A stretch of 43,979 nt of DNA from Nocardioides terrigena (lineage in GTDB: Bacteria; Actinomycetota; Actinomycetes; Propionibacteriales; Nocardioidaceae), in assembly GCF_003047265.1 (NCBI RefSeq), contig NZ_PZYY01000016.1:1-43979 (forward strand). The letters run 5' to 3'. The notes beneath the pieces are model-generated. The model was not told the DNA's origin and made no database searches. It saw nothing but the letters and a program-made list of their open reading frames with translations. The position numbers and the translations under genes are program-made. This document shows, in pieces, positions 38,476 through 43,979 of the stretch. Numbering within the stretch: the stretch's first letter is position 1; the number at the start of each line of letters is the position of its first letter.

Positions 38476-38684
38476 GCGGACTCCCCGAGGTATGCGCGAG
38501 CGACGGCGAGTTCGAGCGGGCTGATGTCGGCCGCGTCCCGAGTGCCCACCACGCGGGCCTCGTGCTCGAGCAGGTCCGCCACGGCGATGTGACGCGGGTC
38601 GTTGTAGTCGGCACCTAGCGAGGCGGGAGCGGTCCCCATGAGCCGAGCGCGAGCGGCCGCGCGCCGCAGGATCTCGGCGCTCAT
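38472..38684 (-). CDS. Hypothetical 70-residue helical protein
   Basis: Starts MSAEILRRAAARARLMG; entirely helical, with charged surface and no Cys. Overlapping coupling with neighbours. Confidence 0.65.
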   Translation of the reverse strand: MSAEILRRAAARARLMGTAPASLGADYNDPRHIAVADLLEHEARVVGTRDAADISPLELAVARAYLGESA

Positions 38685-38926
38685 GCCACGTCCTCCGAGC
38701 CCCAGCCCGCCAAGCCGTCGCGCAACTTCTCGTCGATCTCGCGCCGGAAGATCTCGACAGCGAGCGCCTCGTAGATCGGCGTCGCGCTCGTGTTCTCCAC
38801 CGCAACCCGCATGTGGTCGTCGGTCGGCGATGTCACGCGCGGGGGCTTGGGTGCGAGGGGCGTGACGATGGCGACGAGGGCGAGGGCTGCGACGGGTAGG
38901 AAGAGGAGGAACCAGAGGGCGTTCAT
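38681..38926 (-). CDS. Single-pass membrane protein
   Basis: 81 residues from the ATG at 38926. One transmembrane helix (about 3-25) is followed by a charged domain (RREIDEKLRDGL). Early-operon position; possibly an envelope-modifying factor. Confidence 0.65.
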   Translation of the reverse strand: MNALWFLLFLPVAALALVAIVTPLAPKPPRVTSPTDDHMRVAVENTSATPIYEALAVEIFRREIDEKLRDGLAGWGSEDVA

Positions 38927-39084
38927 CGGTGGTCCTCGTCGAGCGTGATTCCCTCGGTGCACCAGATCTTGTCGATGAGAAGGTTCATCACCAATGCCCC
39001 ATCGGGATTGGGGCCGAGGTCTTTGATGTCGGTGAGCAGCGAGTCCCAAGCCTCGGCACTCACGCGCTGATCATTGAGGCTCAT
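38923..39084 (-). CDS. Hypothetical 53-residue acidic protein
   Basis: Starts MSLNDQRVSAEAWDSLLT and ends LDEDHR. Overlaps neighbours at both ends. No family recognised. Confidence 0.6.
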   Translation of the reverse strand: MSLNDQRVSAEAWDSLLTDIKDLGPNPDGALVMNLLIDKIWCTEGITLDEDHR

Positions 39085-39290
39085 CGGGTGGCCCCCAGTC
39101 GTCCGTAGGCGATCGGGTTCAGTGCCCGACCAGCGACCGCCTTGCCCTCGTCATAGCCCGCCGCGTAGGCCGCAGCGATCCGACGAGCCTCCCGACGCGC
39201 CAGGTGTGCGGCGAGACGGGTTGCGGCCCACACGAGGAGGACTGCGGCGGAGATGGTGGCGAGGGTGAGGCCGAAGAGGAAGTCGGTCAT
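39081..39290 (-). CDS. Small membrane protein with basic tail
   Basis: 69 residues; a hydrophobic helix at about 4-24 and an Arg/Ala-rich amphipathic segment (ARREARRIAAAYAAG). Function unknown. Confidence 0.6.
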   Translation of the reverse strand: MTDFLFGLTLATISAAVLLVWAATRLAAHLARREARRIAAAYAAGYDEGKAVAGRALNPIAYGRLGATR

Positions 39291-39403
39291 CGCGCACCGC
39301 CCTTGCAGTCAGCGTGGTCCTTGTCGAAGCGCACGACGGCAGTGAGTAGCGGAGTCATCAGGTGCGCGCCACACGGGATGCACTCGATCTCGAAGCGGCT
39401 CAT
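39287..39403 (-). CDS. Hypothetical 38-residue protein with CxxC
   Basis: Starts MSRFEIECIPCGAHLM and contains three Cys. Overlaps both neighbours by ATGA. Confidence 0.55.
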   Translation of the reverse strand: MSRFEIECIPCGAHLMTPLLTAVVRFDKDHADCKGGAR

Positions 39404-39570
39404 CGCGCACCCACCGGAATCAGCTCGGCGCGGTAGGTGATGCCGGCGAAGGTGACGAACTCGTGCGTCGCGTCGGCCTCGACGGGGAGGCTGTGGAGCC
39501 AGGCGATGCGCTCGACGTGGTCCGCGTGGGTGTCGATGGTGAGGCGCGGGTTGCGCGCTGGTCGGGTCAT
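39400..39570 (-). CDS. Hypothetical 56-residue protein
   Basis: Starts MTRPARNPRLTIDTHADHV and ends IPVGAR; a mixed helix/strand sequence with no motifs. Coupled with neighbours. Confidence 0.6.
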   Translation of the reverse strand: MTRPARNPRLTIDTHADHVERIAWLHSLPVEADATHEFVTFAGITYRAELIPVGAR

Positions 39571-39770
39571 CGCAGCGCCACCTCGCCGTCCTGCTCCCAG
39601 ACGTCGGACAACTCAACGCCGAGGCGCTGACCCCACCCGCTGCACTGAGCGCAGAGGCCGGGGAAGTCGTTGAACTCGTCGGCCTTCTCTTGCGCCTCGT
39701 CGGCAGTGTCGGCCTCGAGCGTCACAGCCACCGATGCGGCGGTTGTGTAGTAAGCGATGAACTCAGGCAT
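39567..39770 (-). CDS. Hypothetical 67-residue protein, first of the long early operon
   Basis: Starts MPEFIAYYTTAASVAVTLEA. Acidic, with GLCAQCSGWG near the middle. An AGAAGGG lies 8 nt upstream. The 120-bp gap before it holds the terminator at 39849-39888. Confidence 0.6.
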   Translation of the reverse strand: MPEFIAYYTTAASVAVTLEADTADEAQEKADEFNDFPGLCAQCSGWGQRLGVELSDVWEQDGEVALR

Positions 39771-39848
39771 GTCGTACCCTTCTAGTTGAGTTACTTACGG
39801 AGCCCGGTCTGCTAGTCGGCGGCCGGGTTTCGTGCTGTCTGGGTGGAG

Positions 39849-39888
39849 CGACGCCGGACGAGGTGGGGGACTCGCTCGCCCGGCGTCG
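39849..39888 (-). terminator. Hairpin between excisionase and early operon
   Basis: CGACGCCGG and CCGGCGTCG form a perfect 9-bp stem with a 22-nt loop, starting 2 nt after the excisionase-like stop. It separates the immunity genes from the early operon. The T-tract is absent, so termination efficiency is uncertain. Confidence 0.5.
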
Positions 39889-39890
39889 GG

Positions 39891-40151
39891 TCAGGAGGCG
39901 CGCTTCTTGCGGCCGGTTGTGATGGACTCGACGACGGGGACCGGGGCGGCCTGGGTGTCGGAGTGGCGCAGCTTCTCGACCTGCTCAGAGGTGAACATGA
40001 TCTTGTTGCCGCGGCGGATGTGCTCGACGAAGGGGGCGTCCGCGTTCTCCGGGTCCGCGCCAGCCTTGATGCGGTCGCGAATCCAGCGGGTCGACACCTT
40101 GAGGGCTTCGGCGGTCTCGGCCAGCGTGTAGTCGGTCTCGGGTGTGGTCAT
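39891..40151 (-). CDS. Excisionase-like or MerR-type HTH protein
   Basis: 86 residues from the ATG at 40151. It has YTLAETAEALKVSTRWIRDR followed by a short wing, the helix-turn-helix of excisionases and MerR-like proteins, and a basic C-terminus (TTGRKKRAS). It overlaps the Cro-like gene by ATGA and probably is co-expressed with it at lytic switch, helping integrase excise the prophage. Confidence 0.75.
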   Translation of the reverse strand: MTTPETDYTLAETAEALKVSTRWIRDRIKAGADPENADAPFVEHIRRGNKIMFTSEQVEKLRHSDTQAAPVPVVESITTGRKKRAS

Positions 40152-40387
40152 GCCGCCGCCTCCTCGTGCCCGCAGTCGGGGATGACGTAGGAGACGGCGT
40201 CGAGCGAGACTCCGAGTTCTCGGGCCACGCGGGCCAGGAACTCGACGGTCGGGACCTTGTGGCCCAGCTCGACGTTGGACATGTAGCCCTGGGTCACGTC
40301 GACCCTTGGGGCAAAGGCGGAGATCGAGACTCCGCTCATCTCTCGCATGGCCCTGATTGCGGCCCCGTGTGCTAGTCGCTTGCTCAT
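40148..40387 (-). CDS. Cro/CI-type HTH protein (lytic-side regulator)
   Basis: 79 residues from the ATG at 40387. An XRE-type HTH (VDVTQGYMSNVELGHKVPTV) follows a helical N-terminus. The last residues CGHEEAAA resemble ssrA-type degradation ends, so its level may be kept low by proteolysis. It is divergent from the repressor at 40569. No Shine-Dalgarno is present, and a strong promoter starts at about the ATG. Confidence 0.8.
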   Translation of the reverse strand: MSKRLAHGAAIRAMREMSGVSISAFAPRVDVTQGYMSNVELGHKVPTVEFLARVARELGVSLDAVSYVIPDCGHEEAAA

Positions 40388-40568
40388 AACGGCAACAGTA
40401 GGCATGGTCAGGCATAGAGTCAAGCGCAACGCGGAAATACACTGAAACCGCAGGTCAGACGGGGGAAGGGTGGGTGAACTACAAACGTGTATAACCTGCA
40501 AGTGAGCGCAAGCCGCGTTTCTCCACCCGGTTCGACATTTCCGCCACGGATCGGCCAGAGTTCTCCAC
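40388..40568. promoter_or_regulatory. Divergent immunity control region
   Basis: 181 bp between the Cro-like and repressor genes. For the rightward direction TATAAC (40490-40495) is the best -10, without a good -35 at 17 bp. GGTCAG occurs at both 40406 and 40453. For the leftward direction see the separate promoter entry. Confidence 0.6.
40395..40423 (-). promoter_or_regulatory. Leftward promoter with operator-like repeats
   Basis: On minus, TTGACT (40423-40418), 17 bp, then TACTGT (40400-40395), 7 nt before the ATG at 40387. Between them, on plus, AGGCATGG (40400-40407) and AGGCATAG (40410-40417) form a direct repeat with a 10-bp period. It fills the spacer, where a repressor would block RNA polymerase. 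The transcript should be leaderless. Confidence 0.7.
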
Positions 40569-40880
40569 ATGAACAAGGACGAGCACGGCAGGCGCCTGAA
40601 GGCGGCGATGGCCTCCAAGCGCCTCAGCCGCGAGGACGTGGCCCTGGCTGCCGGCGTGAAGTCGCGGACGGTGACGAACTGGACGTCCGGCGCGACCATG
40701 CCGAGCGACCGGGAGCGTTCAGCCCTGCGCGTTCTGCTGGGGGACTACGACACCCCTGGCGATCCCGTCATCGTCGCGCTCGGTCAGTCCGAGCTCGTCG
40801 AGTGGCGTCAAGACACGGTGAAGGGCTTCTACCGCCGTCACCTGGCCGAGCAGCGTGAAGAGAAGGGGGAGACGGCATGA
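40569..40880 (+). CDS. Immunity repressor (XRE-type HTH)
   Basis: 103 residues. An N-terminal HTH (LSREDVALAAGVKSRTVTNW) and a C-terminal helical, charged region. It is the opposite-strand partner of the Cro-like gene, the usual lambda-type layout. It probably maintains lysogeny by binding the intergenic operators. No clear Shine-Dalgarno is seen. Confidence 0.78.
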   Translation: MNKDEHGRRLKAAMASKRLSREDVALAAGVKSRTVTNWTSGATMPSDRERSALRVLLGDYDTPGDPVIVALGQSELVEWRQDTVKGFYRRHLAEQREEKGETA

Positions 40881-40936
40881 GCGACGAGACGCCGCCCCCA
40901 TGCCAAGCCCCCGTGTCGGCGCTGCCAAGCCGATGA
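40877..40936 (+). CDS. Possible 19-residue peptide overlapping the repressor
   Basis: MSDETPPPCQAPVSALPSR, starting with ATGA overlap and a GGGGGA 9-10 nt upstream. It lies just before the strong terminator at 40968. Very short, so low confidence. Confidence 0.3.
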   Translation: MSDETPPPCQAPVSALPSR

Positions 40937-40967
40937 TGCGGGGGCGTTAAGCCCCAGAACGACAACG

Positions 40968-40999
40968 AGAGCCGCCTACCCGTTGGGGTAGGCGGCTCT
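40968..40999 (+). terminator. Strong intrinsic terminator after the repressor
   Basis: AGAGCCGCCTACCC and GGGTAGGCGGCTCT form a perfect 14-bp stem with a 4-nt loop. AGGTTTAT follows on plus and moderately T-rich sequence on minus, so it may work both ways and protect the immunity genes from integrase transcription. The gap to 41110 otherwise holds the next promoter. Confidence 0.85.
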
Positions 41000-41063
41000 A
41001 GGTTTATAACGGTTCGGCGTGACCCCCGGACGGGTCTGCTCGTTGTCGGTTGTCTGGTCTACC

Positions 41064-41091
41064 TTGACGCAGTGCCGGGGGGTACTACTCA
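41064..41091 (+). promoter_or_regulatory. Promoter of the 89-residue membrane protein
   Basis: TTGACG (41064-41069), 16 bp, TACTCA (41086-41091). A GGGGGA about 9 nt before the ATG at 41111 would serve as ribosome binding site. Confidence 0.5.
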
Positions 41092-41110
41092 AAACGGGGG
41101 ATATGGGACA

Positions 41111-41380
41111 ATGGATGACGGAACGATCAGCACATGTAGGGCAGTCGCGGGAGTGCTGTGGACGATCGTCATCAGCCTGATGGTGGCAGCGTGGATCGTG
41201 CTGCTCTGGGGGCCGCACCCAATCGCGGGCATGTTGGCCGCTACGGGGTGCGCGATGTCAGCGGTCGCGGCGGTGGCACAGATCAAGTGCTACTCAACTA
41301 GCGTCTGTCGCCTCATCCGCGTCACGAACGGGCTCCAGAGTCCGGACGCCGAGGTGCGGGAGTTCGGTCCGCGCCGCTAG
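41111..41380 (+). CDS. Two-helix membrane protein of the immunity region
   Basis: 89 residues from the ATG at 41111. Hydrophobic helices at about 11-31 and 38-57, then a basic cytoplasmic tail. It lies between repressor and integrase on the plus strand, a place where superinfection-immunity membrane proteins are often found (inference). Its last 87 nt overlap the 3' end of the integrase gene in antisense, which is unusual for convergent genes. Confidence 0.65.
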   Translation: MDDGTISTCRAVAGVLWTIVISLMVAAWIVLLWGPHPIAGMLAATGCAMSAVAAVAQIKCYSTSVCRLIRVTNGLQSPDAEVREFGPRR

Positions 41381-42499
41381 GACGCGCGTCATCGCAGCGG
41401 ACGCACTCTTGCCGAGAGCGACGCCGACCGCGGGCATCAGCTTGGCGTACACGCGGCGAGTCGTTTCCAGACTCTCGTGGCCGAGCTGGTCTTGGATCGC
41501 CTCTAGCCCGATGCCGTCGCTGATGAGGAACGAGGCGTGCGTGTGCCGCAGGTCGTGGGGGCTCGGGCCATCCCACGGCTTGCGGGTGGTGGCGAGTCCG
41601 GCCTTGAGGCACGCGGTCTGCCAGACGCGGGTGTAGAAGTTGGAGTGCCGGACGACCTTGCCGCTGGGCGTGGTGAACACGTAGTCGGTCGGCTTGCCCA
41701 GCAGTGAGGCGACGGCGAGTAGCGCAGGCGTGCCCGCGTTGACGGTGCGGTTGCCCTTCTGCGACTTGGGTGGGCCGATCTCCCAGCCACCAGGGACGCG
41801 CTTCCACGCTCGCTGCACGCGGACGGTCCCGGCCTCGAGGTTGATGTGGCGCGCCTGGAGTGCGGTCGCCTCGGACCAGCGCAGGCCCGTCCCCAGCAGG
41901 AACGTGACGAGCGGCTGGTAGTGCTCCTCAATCGCATTGAGCAGGGCGCCGGCCTCGTCGTAGGACAGGAAGCGCACCTCGTCCTCGTCGAGCTGTTGCT
42001 TCGGCAGTCGGACGCGCTTGACGGGGTTGCGCGGGATGTGGCCTTCGTCGACTGCGAGCGCCATGACGGACGACAGCATGTGGATGGCGTTCTTGATGGT
42101 CTTGGGTGACTTGCCCTCAGCCTCGAGCCGGTTGACGATGCCTGCGACGTCGGTGCGGCCGATGAGCGGCAGGGGCATCGGGTCGAGTTCGGTGAGGTAG
42201 CGGCGGCGCATGGCCTTGTAGTCGTCGCGGGTGCGGGGTGTGACGCCGGACAGTTGCGCGAGGTAGTTGTCGAACCACTGGCCGAACGTGGGGGCTTGGC
42301 TGCTGGTGTCCTTGCGCGCGAGCCACGTCAGCGCCTCGTTGACGCCAGCCTGTCCTGGCGCGGAGGAGAGCAGGGCGGCGAATGTGTTGGCGTCAGCCTC
42401 GCGGCGGAAGGTCTCACTGGACTCCTTGCCCGCCGATCGGTAGCGGACCTTCCAGCGAGGCTCCCCGTGGGCGGTGGTGTAGTGCTCGGGCTTCCTCAC
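41294..42499 (-). CDS. int: Tyrosine recombinase integrase
   Basis: 401 residues from the GTG at 42499, overlapping the GIY-YIG stop. N-terminal arm-binding and SAM-like core-binding domains (about 1-165) precede the catalytic domain. The residues expected are GTGLRWSEA (Arg207), PKSQKGNR (Lys245), HDLRHTH (His315, Arg318), LGHES (His341) and RRVYAKLM (Tyr351). It inserts the phage into the host chromosome at attB. No host-like core sequence was recognised, so attP is not assigned. Confidence 0.93.
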   Translation of the reverse strand: MRKPEHYTTAHGEPRWKVRYRSAGKESSETFRREADANTFAALLSSAPGQAGVNEALTWLARKDTSSQAPTFGQWFDNYLAQLSGVTPRTRDDYKAMRRRYLTELDPMPLPLIGRTDVAGIVNRLEAEGKSPKTIKNAIHMLSSVMALAVDEGHIPRNPVKRVRLPKQQLDEDEVRFLSYDEAGALLNAIEEHYQPLVTFLLGTGLRWSEATALQARHINLEAGTVRVQRAWKRVPGGWEIGPPKSQKGNRTVNAGTPALLAVASLLGKPTDYVFTTPSGKVVRHSNFYTRVWQTACLKAGLATTRKPWDGPSPHDLRHTHASFLISDGIGLEAIQDQLGHESLETTRRVYAKLMPAVGVALGKSASAAMTRVLAARTELPHLGVRTLEPVRDADEATDAS

Positions 42500-42801
42500 G
42501 CCCGCCGCCCCAGCGCCACCTTCTCGGTGTGCAGCCAGTTCCACTCGGGCTGGAGTTCGTGGATCAGCGCGGCCTCGGCGATCAGCCCAGTCTCCTTGTC
42601 GGGGTGGACGTCGGCCGAGAAGTGAGTGACCTTCCGCCACCACGGCTGCTTCGATGCGTGGCTGGCGATGCGACCTGCGGGCTGCGCGGTGCATCCGACA
42701 TAGAGGCACGTCGTGTCCGACCAGAACTGGTAGACGTAGTGCGGCTTGTCCTTGAGTCGGAAGTGGGCCGCGCTGCGCGGGCTGAGTACGCCGCCGCTCA
42801 T
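42496..42801 (-). CDS. GIY-YIG nuclease family protein
   Basis: 101 residues. HYVYQFWSDTTCLYVGCT, then GRIASHASKQPWW and a Glu-rich C-terminal helix (EAALIHELQPEWN) match the GIY-YIG fold. Directly upstream of the integrase and coupled by GTGA overlap. It may be a homing nuclease or a repair/defence nuclease. Confidence 0.78.
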   Translation of the reverse strand: MSGGVLSPRSAAHFRLKDKPHYVYQFWSDTTCLYVGCTAQPAGRIASHASKQPWWRKVTHFSADVHPDKETGLIAEAALIHELQPEWNWLHTEKVALGRRA

Positions 42802-43103
42802 CGGTCGCTCCTTGCGGGGGGAGTGGGCGTATCGCGGAGCGGGACGATCTCGTCAATGAGGGAGCGCAGGTCGTCCATGAGCACGTGAGTCTCGGGGTAC
42901 AGGTTCTCGGTCTGGCCCCAGCGGTGCAGGATGAACTCAATACCCATGCGCAGCGCGCGACCCTCGGCCGCCGCGTCGTTCTCGGTGCGATGTAGCCACT
43001 CTTTGCAGTTGGCGCACCGGGTGATGCACGGCCGACGCGGGTGCCGCTCGACCGTGGTCGGCCCGCACGTCGGACAGGCGTCATTCTCGGCGGGCTGGGT
43101 CAC
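42798..43103 (-). CDS. Hypothetical 101-residue protein with two CxxC pairs
   Basis: GTG start overlapping the DUF6221-like stop. NDACPTCGPTT and RCANCKEWL form a likely zinc ribbon, followed by a helical part. Function unknown. Confidence 0.65.
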   Translation of the reverse strand: MTQPAENDACPTCGPTTVERHPRRPCITRCANCKEWLHRTENDAAAEGRALRMGIEFILHRWGQTENLYPETHVLMDDLRSLIDEIVPLRDTPTPPARSDR

Positions 43104-43396
43104 GGCTTCCACTCCTCGCGGTAGTCCGGGTGGTCGACGTAGGGCAGGGCGAGGGCCACCAATACGGCATCTGGCTCAAGGGCGCTTCTTGCCCACTCAA
43201 CTATCCGCCCCTTAGCCTCACACTCAGCCAGCGCGCGACCGTAGCCGACACTTACGTTCATGTCGTCGGGGTTGAACTGGAGCCAGCGGTTGCGACGGTA
43301 GTACGAGTCGTCCCCGCGCATCCAGTGGGAGCGAGCCTCGATCAACTCCATCTCATCCTCCGCGATCCGGGCGAGCAGGAAGTCGGTCAGCGTCAT
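43100..43396 (-). CDS. DUF6221-like protein
   Basis: 98 residues, MTLTDFLLARIAEDEME and RALAECEAKGRIVEW then PYVDHPDYREEWKP, the order of conserved blocks in the actinobacterial DUF6221 family. It supports an actinobacterial host. Function unknown. Confidence 0.8.
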   Translation of the reverse strand: MTLTDFLLARIAEDEMELIEARSHWMRGDDSYYRRNRWLQFNPDDMNVSVGYGRALAECEAKGRIVEWARSALEPDAVLVALALPYVDHPDYREEWKP

Positions 43397-43626
43397 CGGT
43401 CGCCCTTAACGGGGGGAATGACGCGGGCTTCGTGCTCGATGCGACGGATGAAGTCGACTCGGTAAAGGTTTCCGAGCGAGTCACTGGTCTCATTGGCAAT
43501 CTCGACCACTTCGTCGGCAGTGAACATGTGGCCGGTGACGCAGATCCACCCGTTGGGTTGCCAGACGTGCGGATGTGACGGGTCCTCGCAGAAATGGCGT
43601 GTGTCATTCTCGGCGGACTGACTCAT
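43393..43626 (-). CDS. Hypothetical 77-residue protein
   Basis: Starts MSQSAENDTRHFCEDPSHP and contains HVWQPNGWICVTGHMFTAD. Possible zinc site from the His/Cys set. Overlaps neighbours. Confidence 0.6.
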   Translation of the reverse strand: MSQSAENDTRHFCEDPSHPHVWQPNGWICVTGHMFTADEVVEIANETSDSLGNLYRVDFIRRIEHEARVIPPVKGDR

Positions 43627-43844
43627 GCCGTCGCCTCCCGTCTAAGCGCAGCCTTGAGGTCGCGGTGTAGTCGCCAAACATCCTCCGGCTCAGGGCAGGC
43701 GTCCTCATGCCATGAGTCCACGTCGAAGTCGAAGTACTCGTGAAGCACCCGCTCGAGGGCCTCCAGTCGGCGCTCTGTCCAACCTCGGCTTTCGCCGAGT
43801 TGGGCGATGTGCTGCTCGGCCTCGTCGCAATCGTGGCTTGCCAT
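43623..43844 (-). CDS. Hypothetical 73-residue protein, first gene of the integrase operon
   Basis: From the ATG at 43844 with AAAGAGG 6 nt upstream. Helical and acidic, with LERVLHEYFDFDVDSWHED. A TAGGAT at 43876-43881 (minus) could be its -10. The 135-bp region between this gene and the contig end holds a terminator and no gene. Confidence 0.6.
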   Translation of the reverse strand: MASHDCDEAEQHIAQLGESRGWTERRLEALERVLHEYFDFDVDSWHEDACPEPEDVWRLHRDLKAALRREATA

Positions 43845-43912
43845 GGTTGCCTCTTTCGGAAGGTGGCTTGCGCCCATCCTACCACCCATGTGTATCGTCT
43901 GTGCATAGCAGA

Positions 43913-43952
43913 AACCCCCAGCCCGACCTTTATGTGGGCCGAACTGGGGGTT
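43913..43952. terminator. Hairpin at the contig junction
   Basis: AACCCCCA (43913-43920) and TGGGGGTT (43945-43952) pair; an inner GCCC/GGGC extends the stem past a small bulge. On minus, TTTCTG follows. It is a second stop point for the late operon, past the UUCG terminator at 176-203, just ahead of the integrase operon. Confidence 0.65.
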
Positions 43953-43958
43953 CACTTT

Positions 43959-43979
43959 GGGTGAGTAACGGGACTTGAA
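43959..43979. repeat. Terminal 21-bp direct repeat (right copy)
   Basis: Identical to 1-21; see that entry. Confidence 0.9.

Noticed and set aside
41000..41110. attP in the repressor-membrane protein gap
   Set aside because: A likely place by gene order, but no tRNA-like 3' end or distinctive core was recognised, so it is not called.
42500..43084. N-terminal extension of the integrase frame to 596 residues
   Set aside because: The extension overlaps GIY-YIG and a zinc-ribbon gene in another frame and is Arg/Pro-rich. The GTG at 42499 with a GTGA overlap is the better start.

Overview
This window looks like the complete genome of a temperate siphovirus of a high-GC Gram-positive (actinobacterial) host, given as a circular contig cut open in a non-coding gap. 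The first and last 21 bases are identical, so the unique length is about 43,958 bp. The actinobacterial assignment rests on the GC-rich sequence, small overlapping genes of actinophage type, a DUF6221-like protein, and several genes that appear to be leaderless. An amidase endolysin is present and I see no mycolyl-arabinogalactan esterase, so a host without mycolic acids is more likely (inference).

Almost every gene is on the minus strand, so the genome reads from high to low coordinates. At 43.84-41.29 kb is a short leftward operon of small proteins, a GIY-YIG nuclease and a tyrosine integrase. At 41.4-40.15 kb is the immunity region: a membrane protein and a repressor on plus, and a Cro-like protein and an excisionase-like protein on minus. 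At 39.8-30.1 kb are the replication, recombination and modification genes: RecE-like exonuclease, RusA resolvase, SSB, DnaD-like initiator, DnaB/RecA-like helicase and two methyltransferases, with many tiny proteins between them. At 29.9-26.6 kb are small Cys-rich proteins, a DnaQ-like exonuclease, endonuclease VII and HNH. At 26.5-9.4 kb is the virion module: TerS, TerL, portal-MuF fusion, protease, capsid, head-tail connectors, major tail protein, frameshifted tail chaperones, tape measure and two tail-tip proteins. At 8.6-0.2 kb are lysis genes, an EEP-family nuclease-like protein, and three tail-fibre type enzymes (GH26-like, beta-helix, SGNH).

Five plus-strand insertions interrupt the late minus-strand operon (5.1-5.8, 6.5-6.8, 8.7-9.4, 14.7-14.9 and 17.9-19.2 kb). 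Four of them pair a small HTH or ribbon-helix-helix protein with one or more small Cys-rich proteins. They look like morons (independently transcribed accessory genes). Several of them, two HNH genes and the Cro-like gene have a TANNNT-type -10 box ending 6-7 nt before the ATG and no clear ribosome binding site, so they are probably leaderless.

The strongest unusual signals are four. First, the largest plus cassette sits between a broken 5' fragment and an intact, diverged copy of the tail-terminator gene. Second, helically phased TCGCGA hexamers inside the DnaD-like gene look like a lambda-O-style internal origin. Third, two plus cassettes share a 27-bp exact repeat and similar 3' ends. Fourth, paired GGGTACCC palindromes flank the start of one RHH gene.
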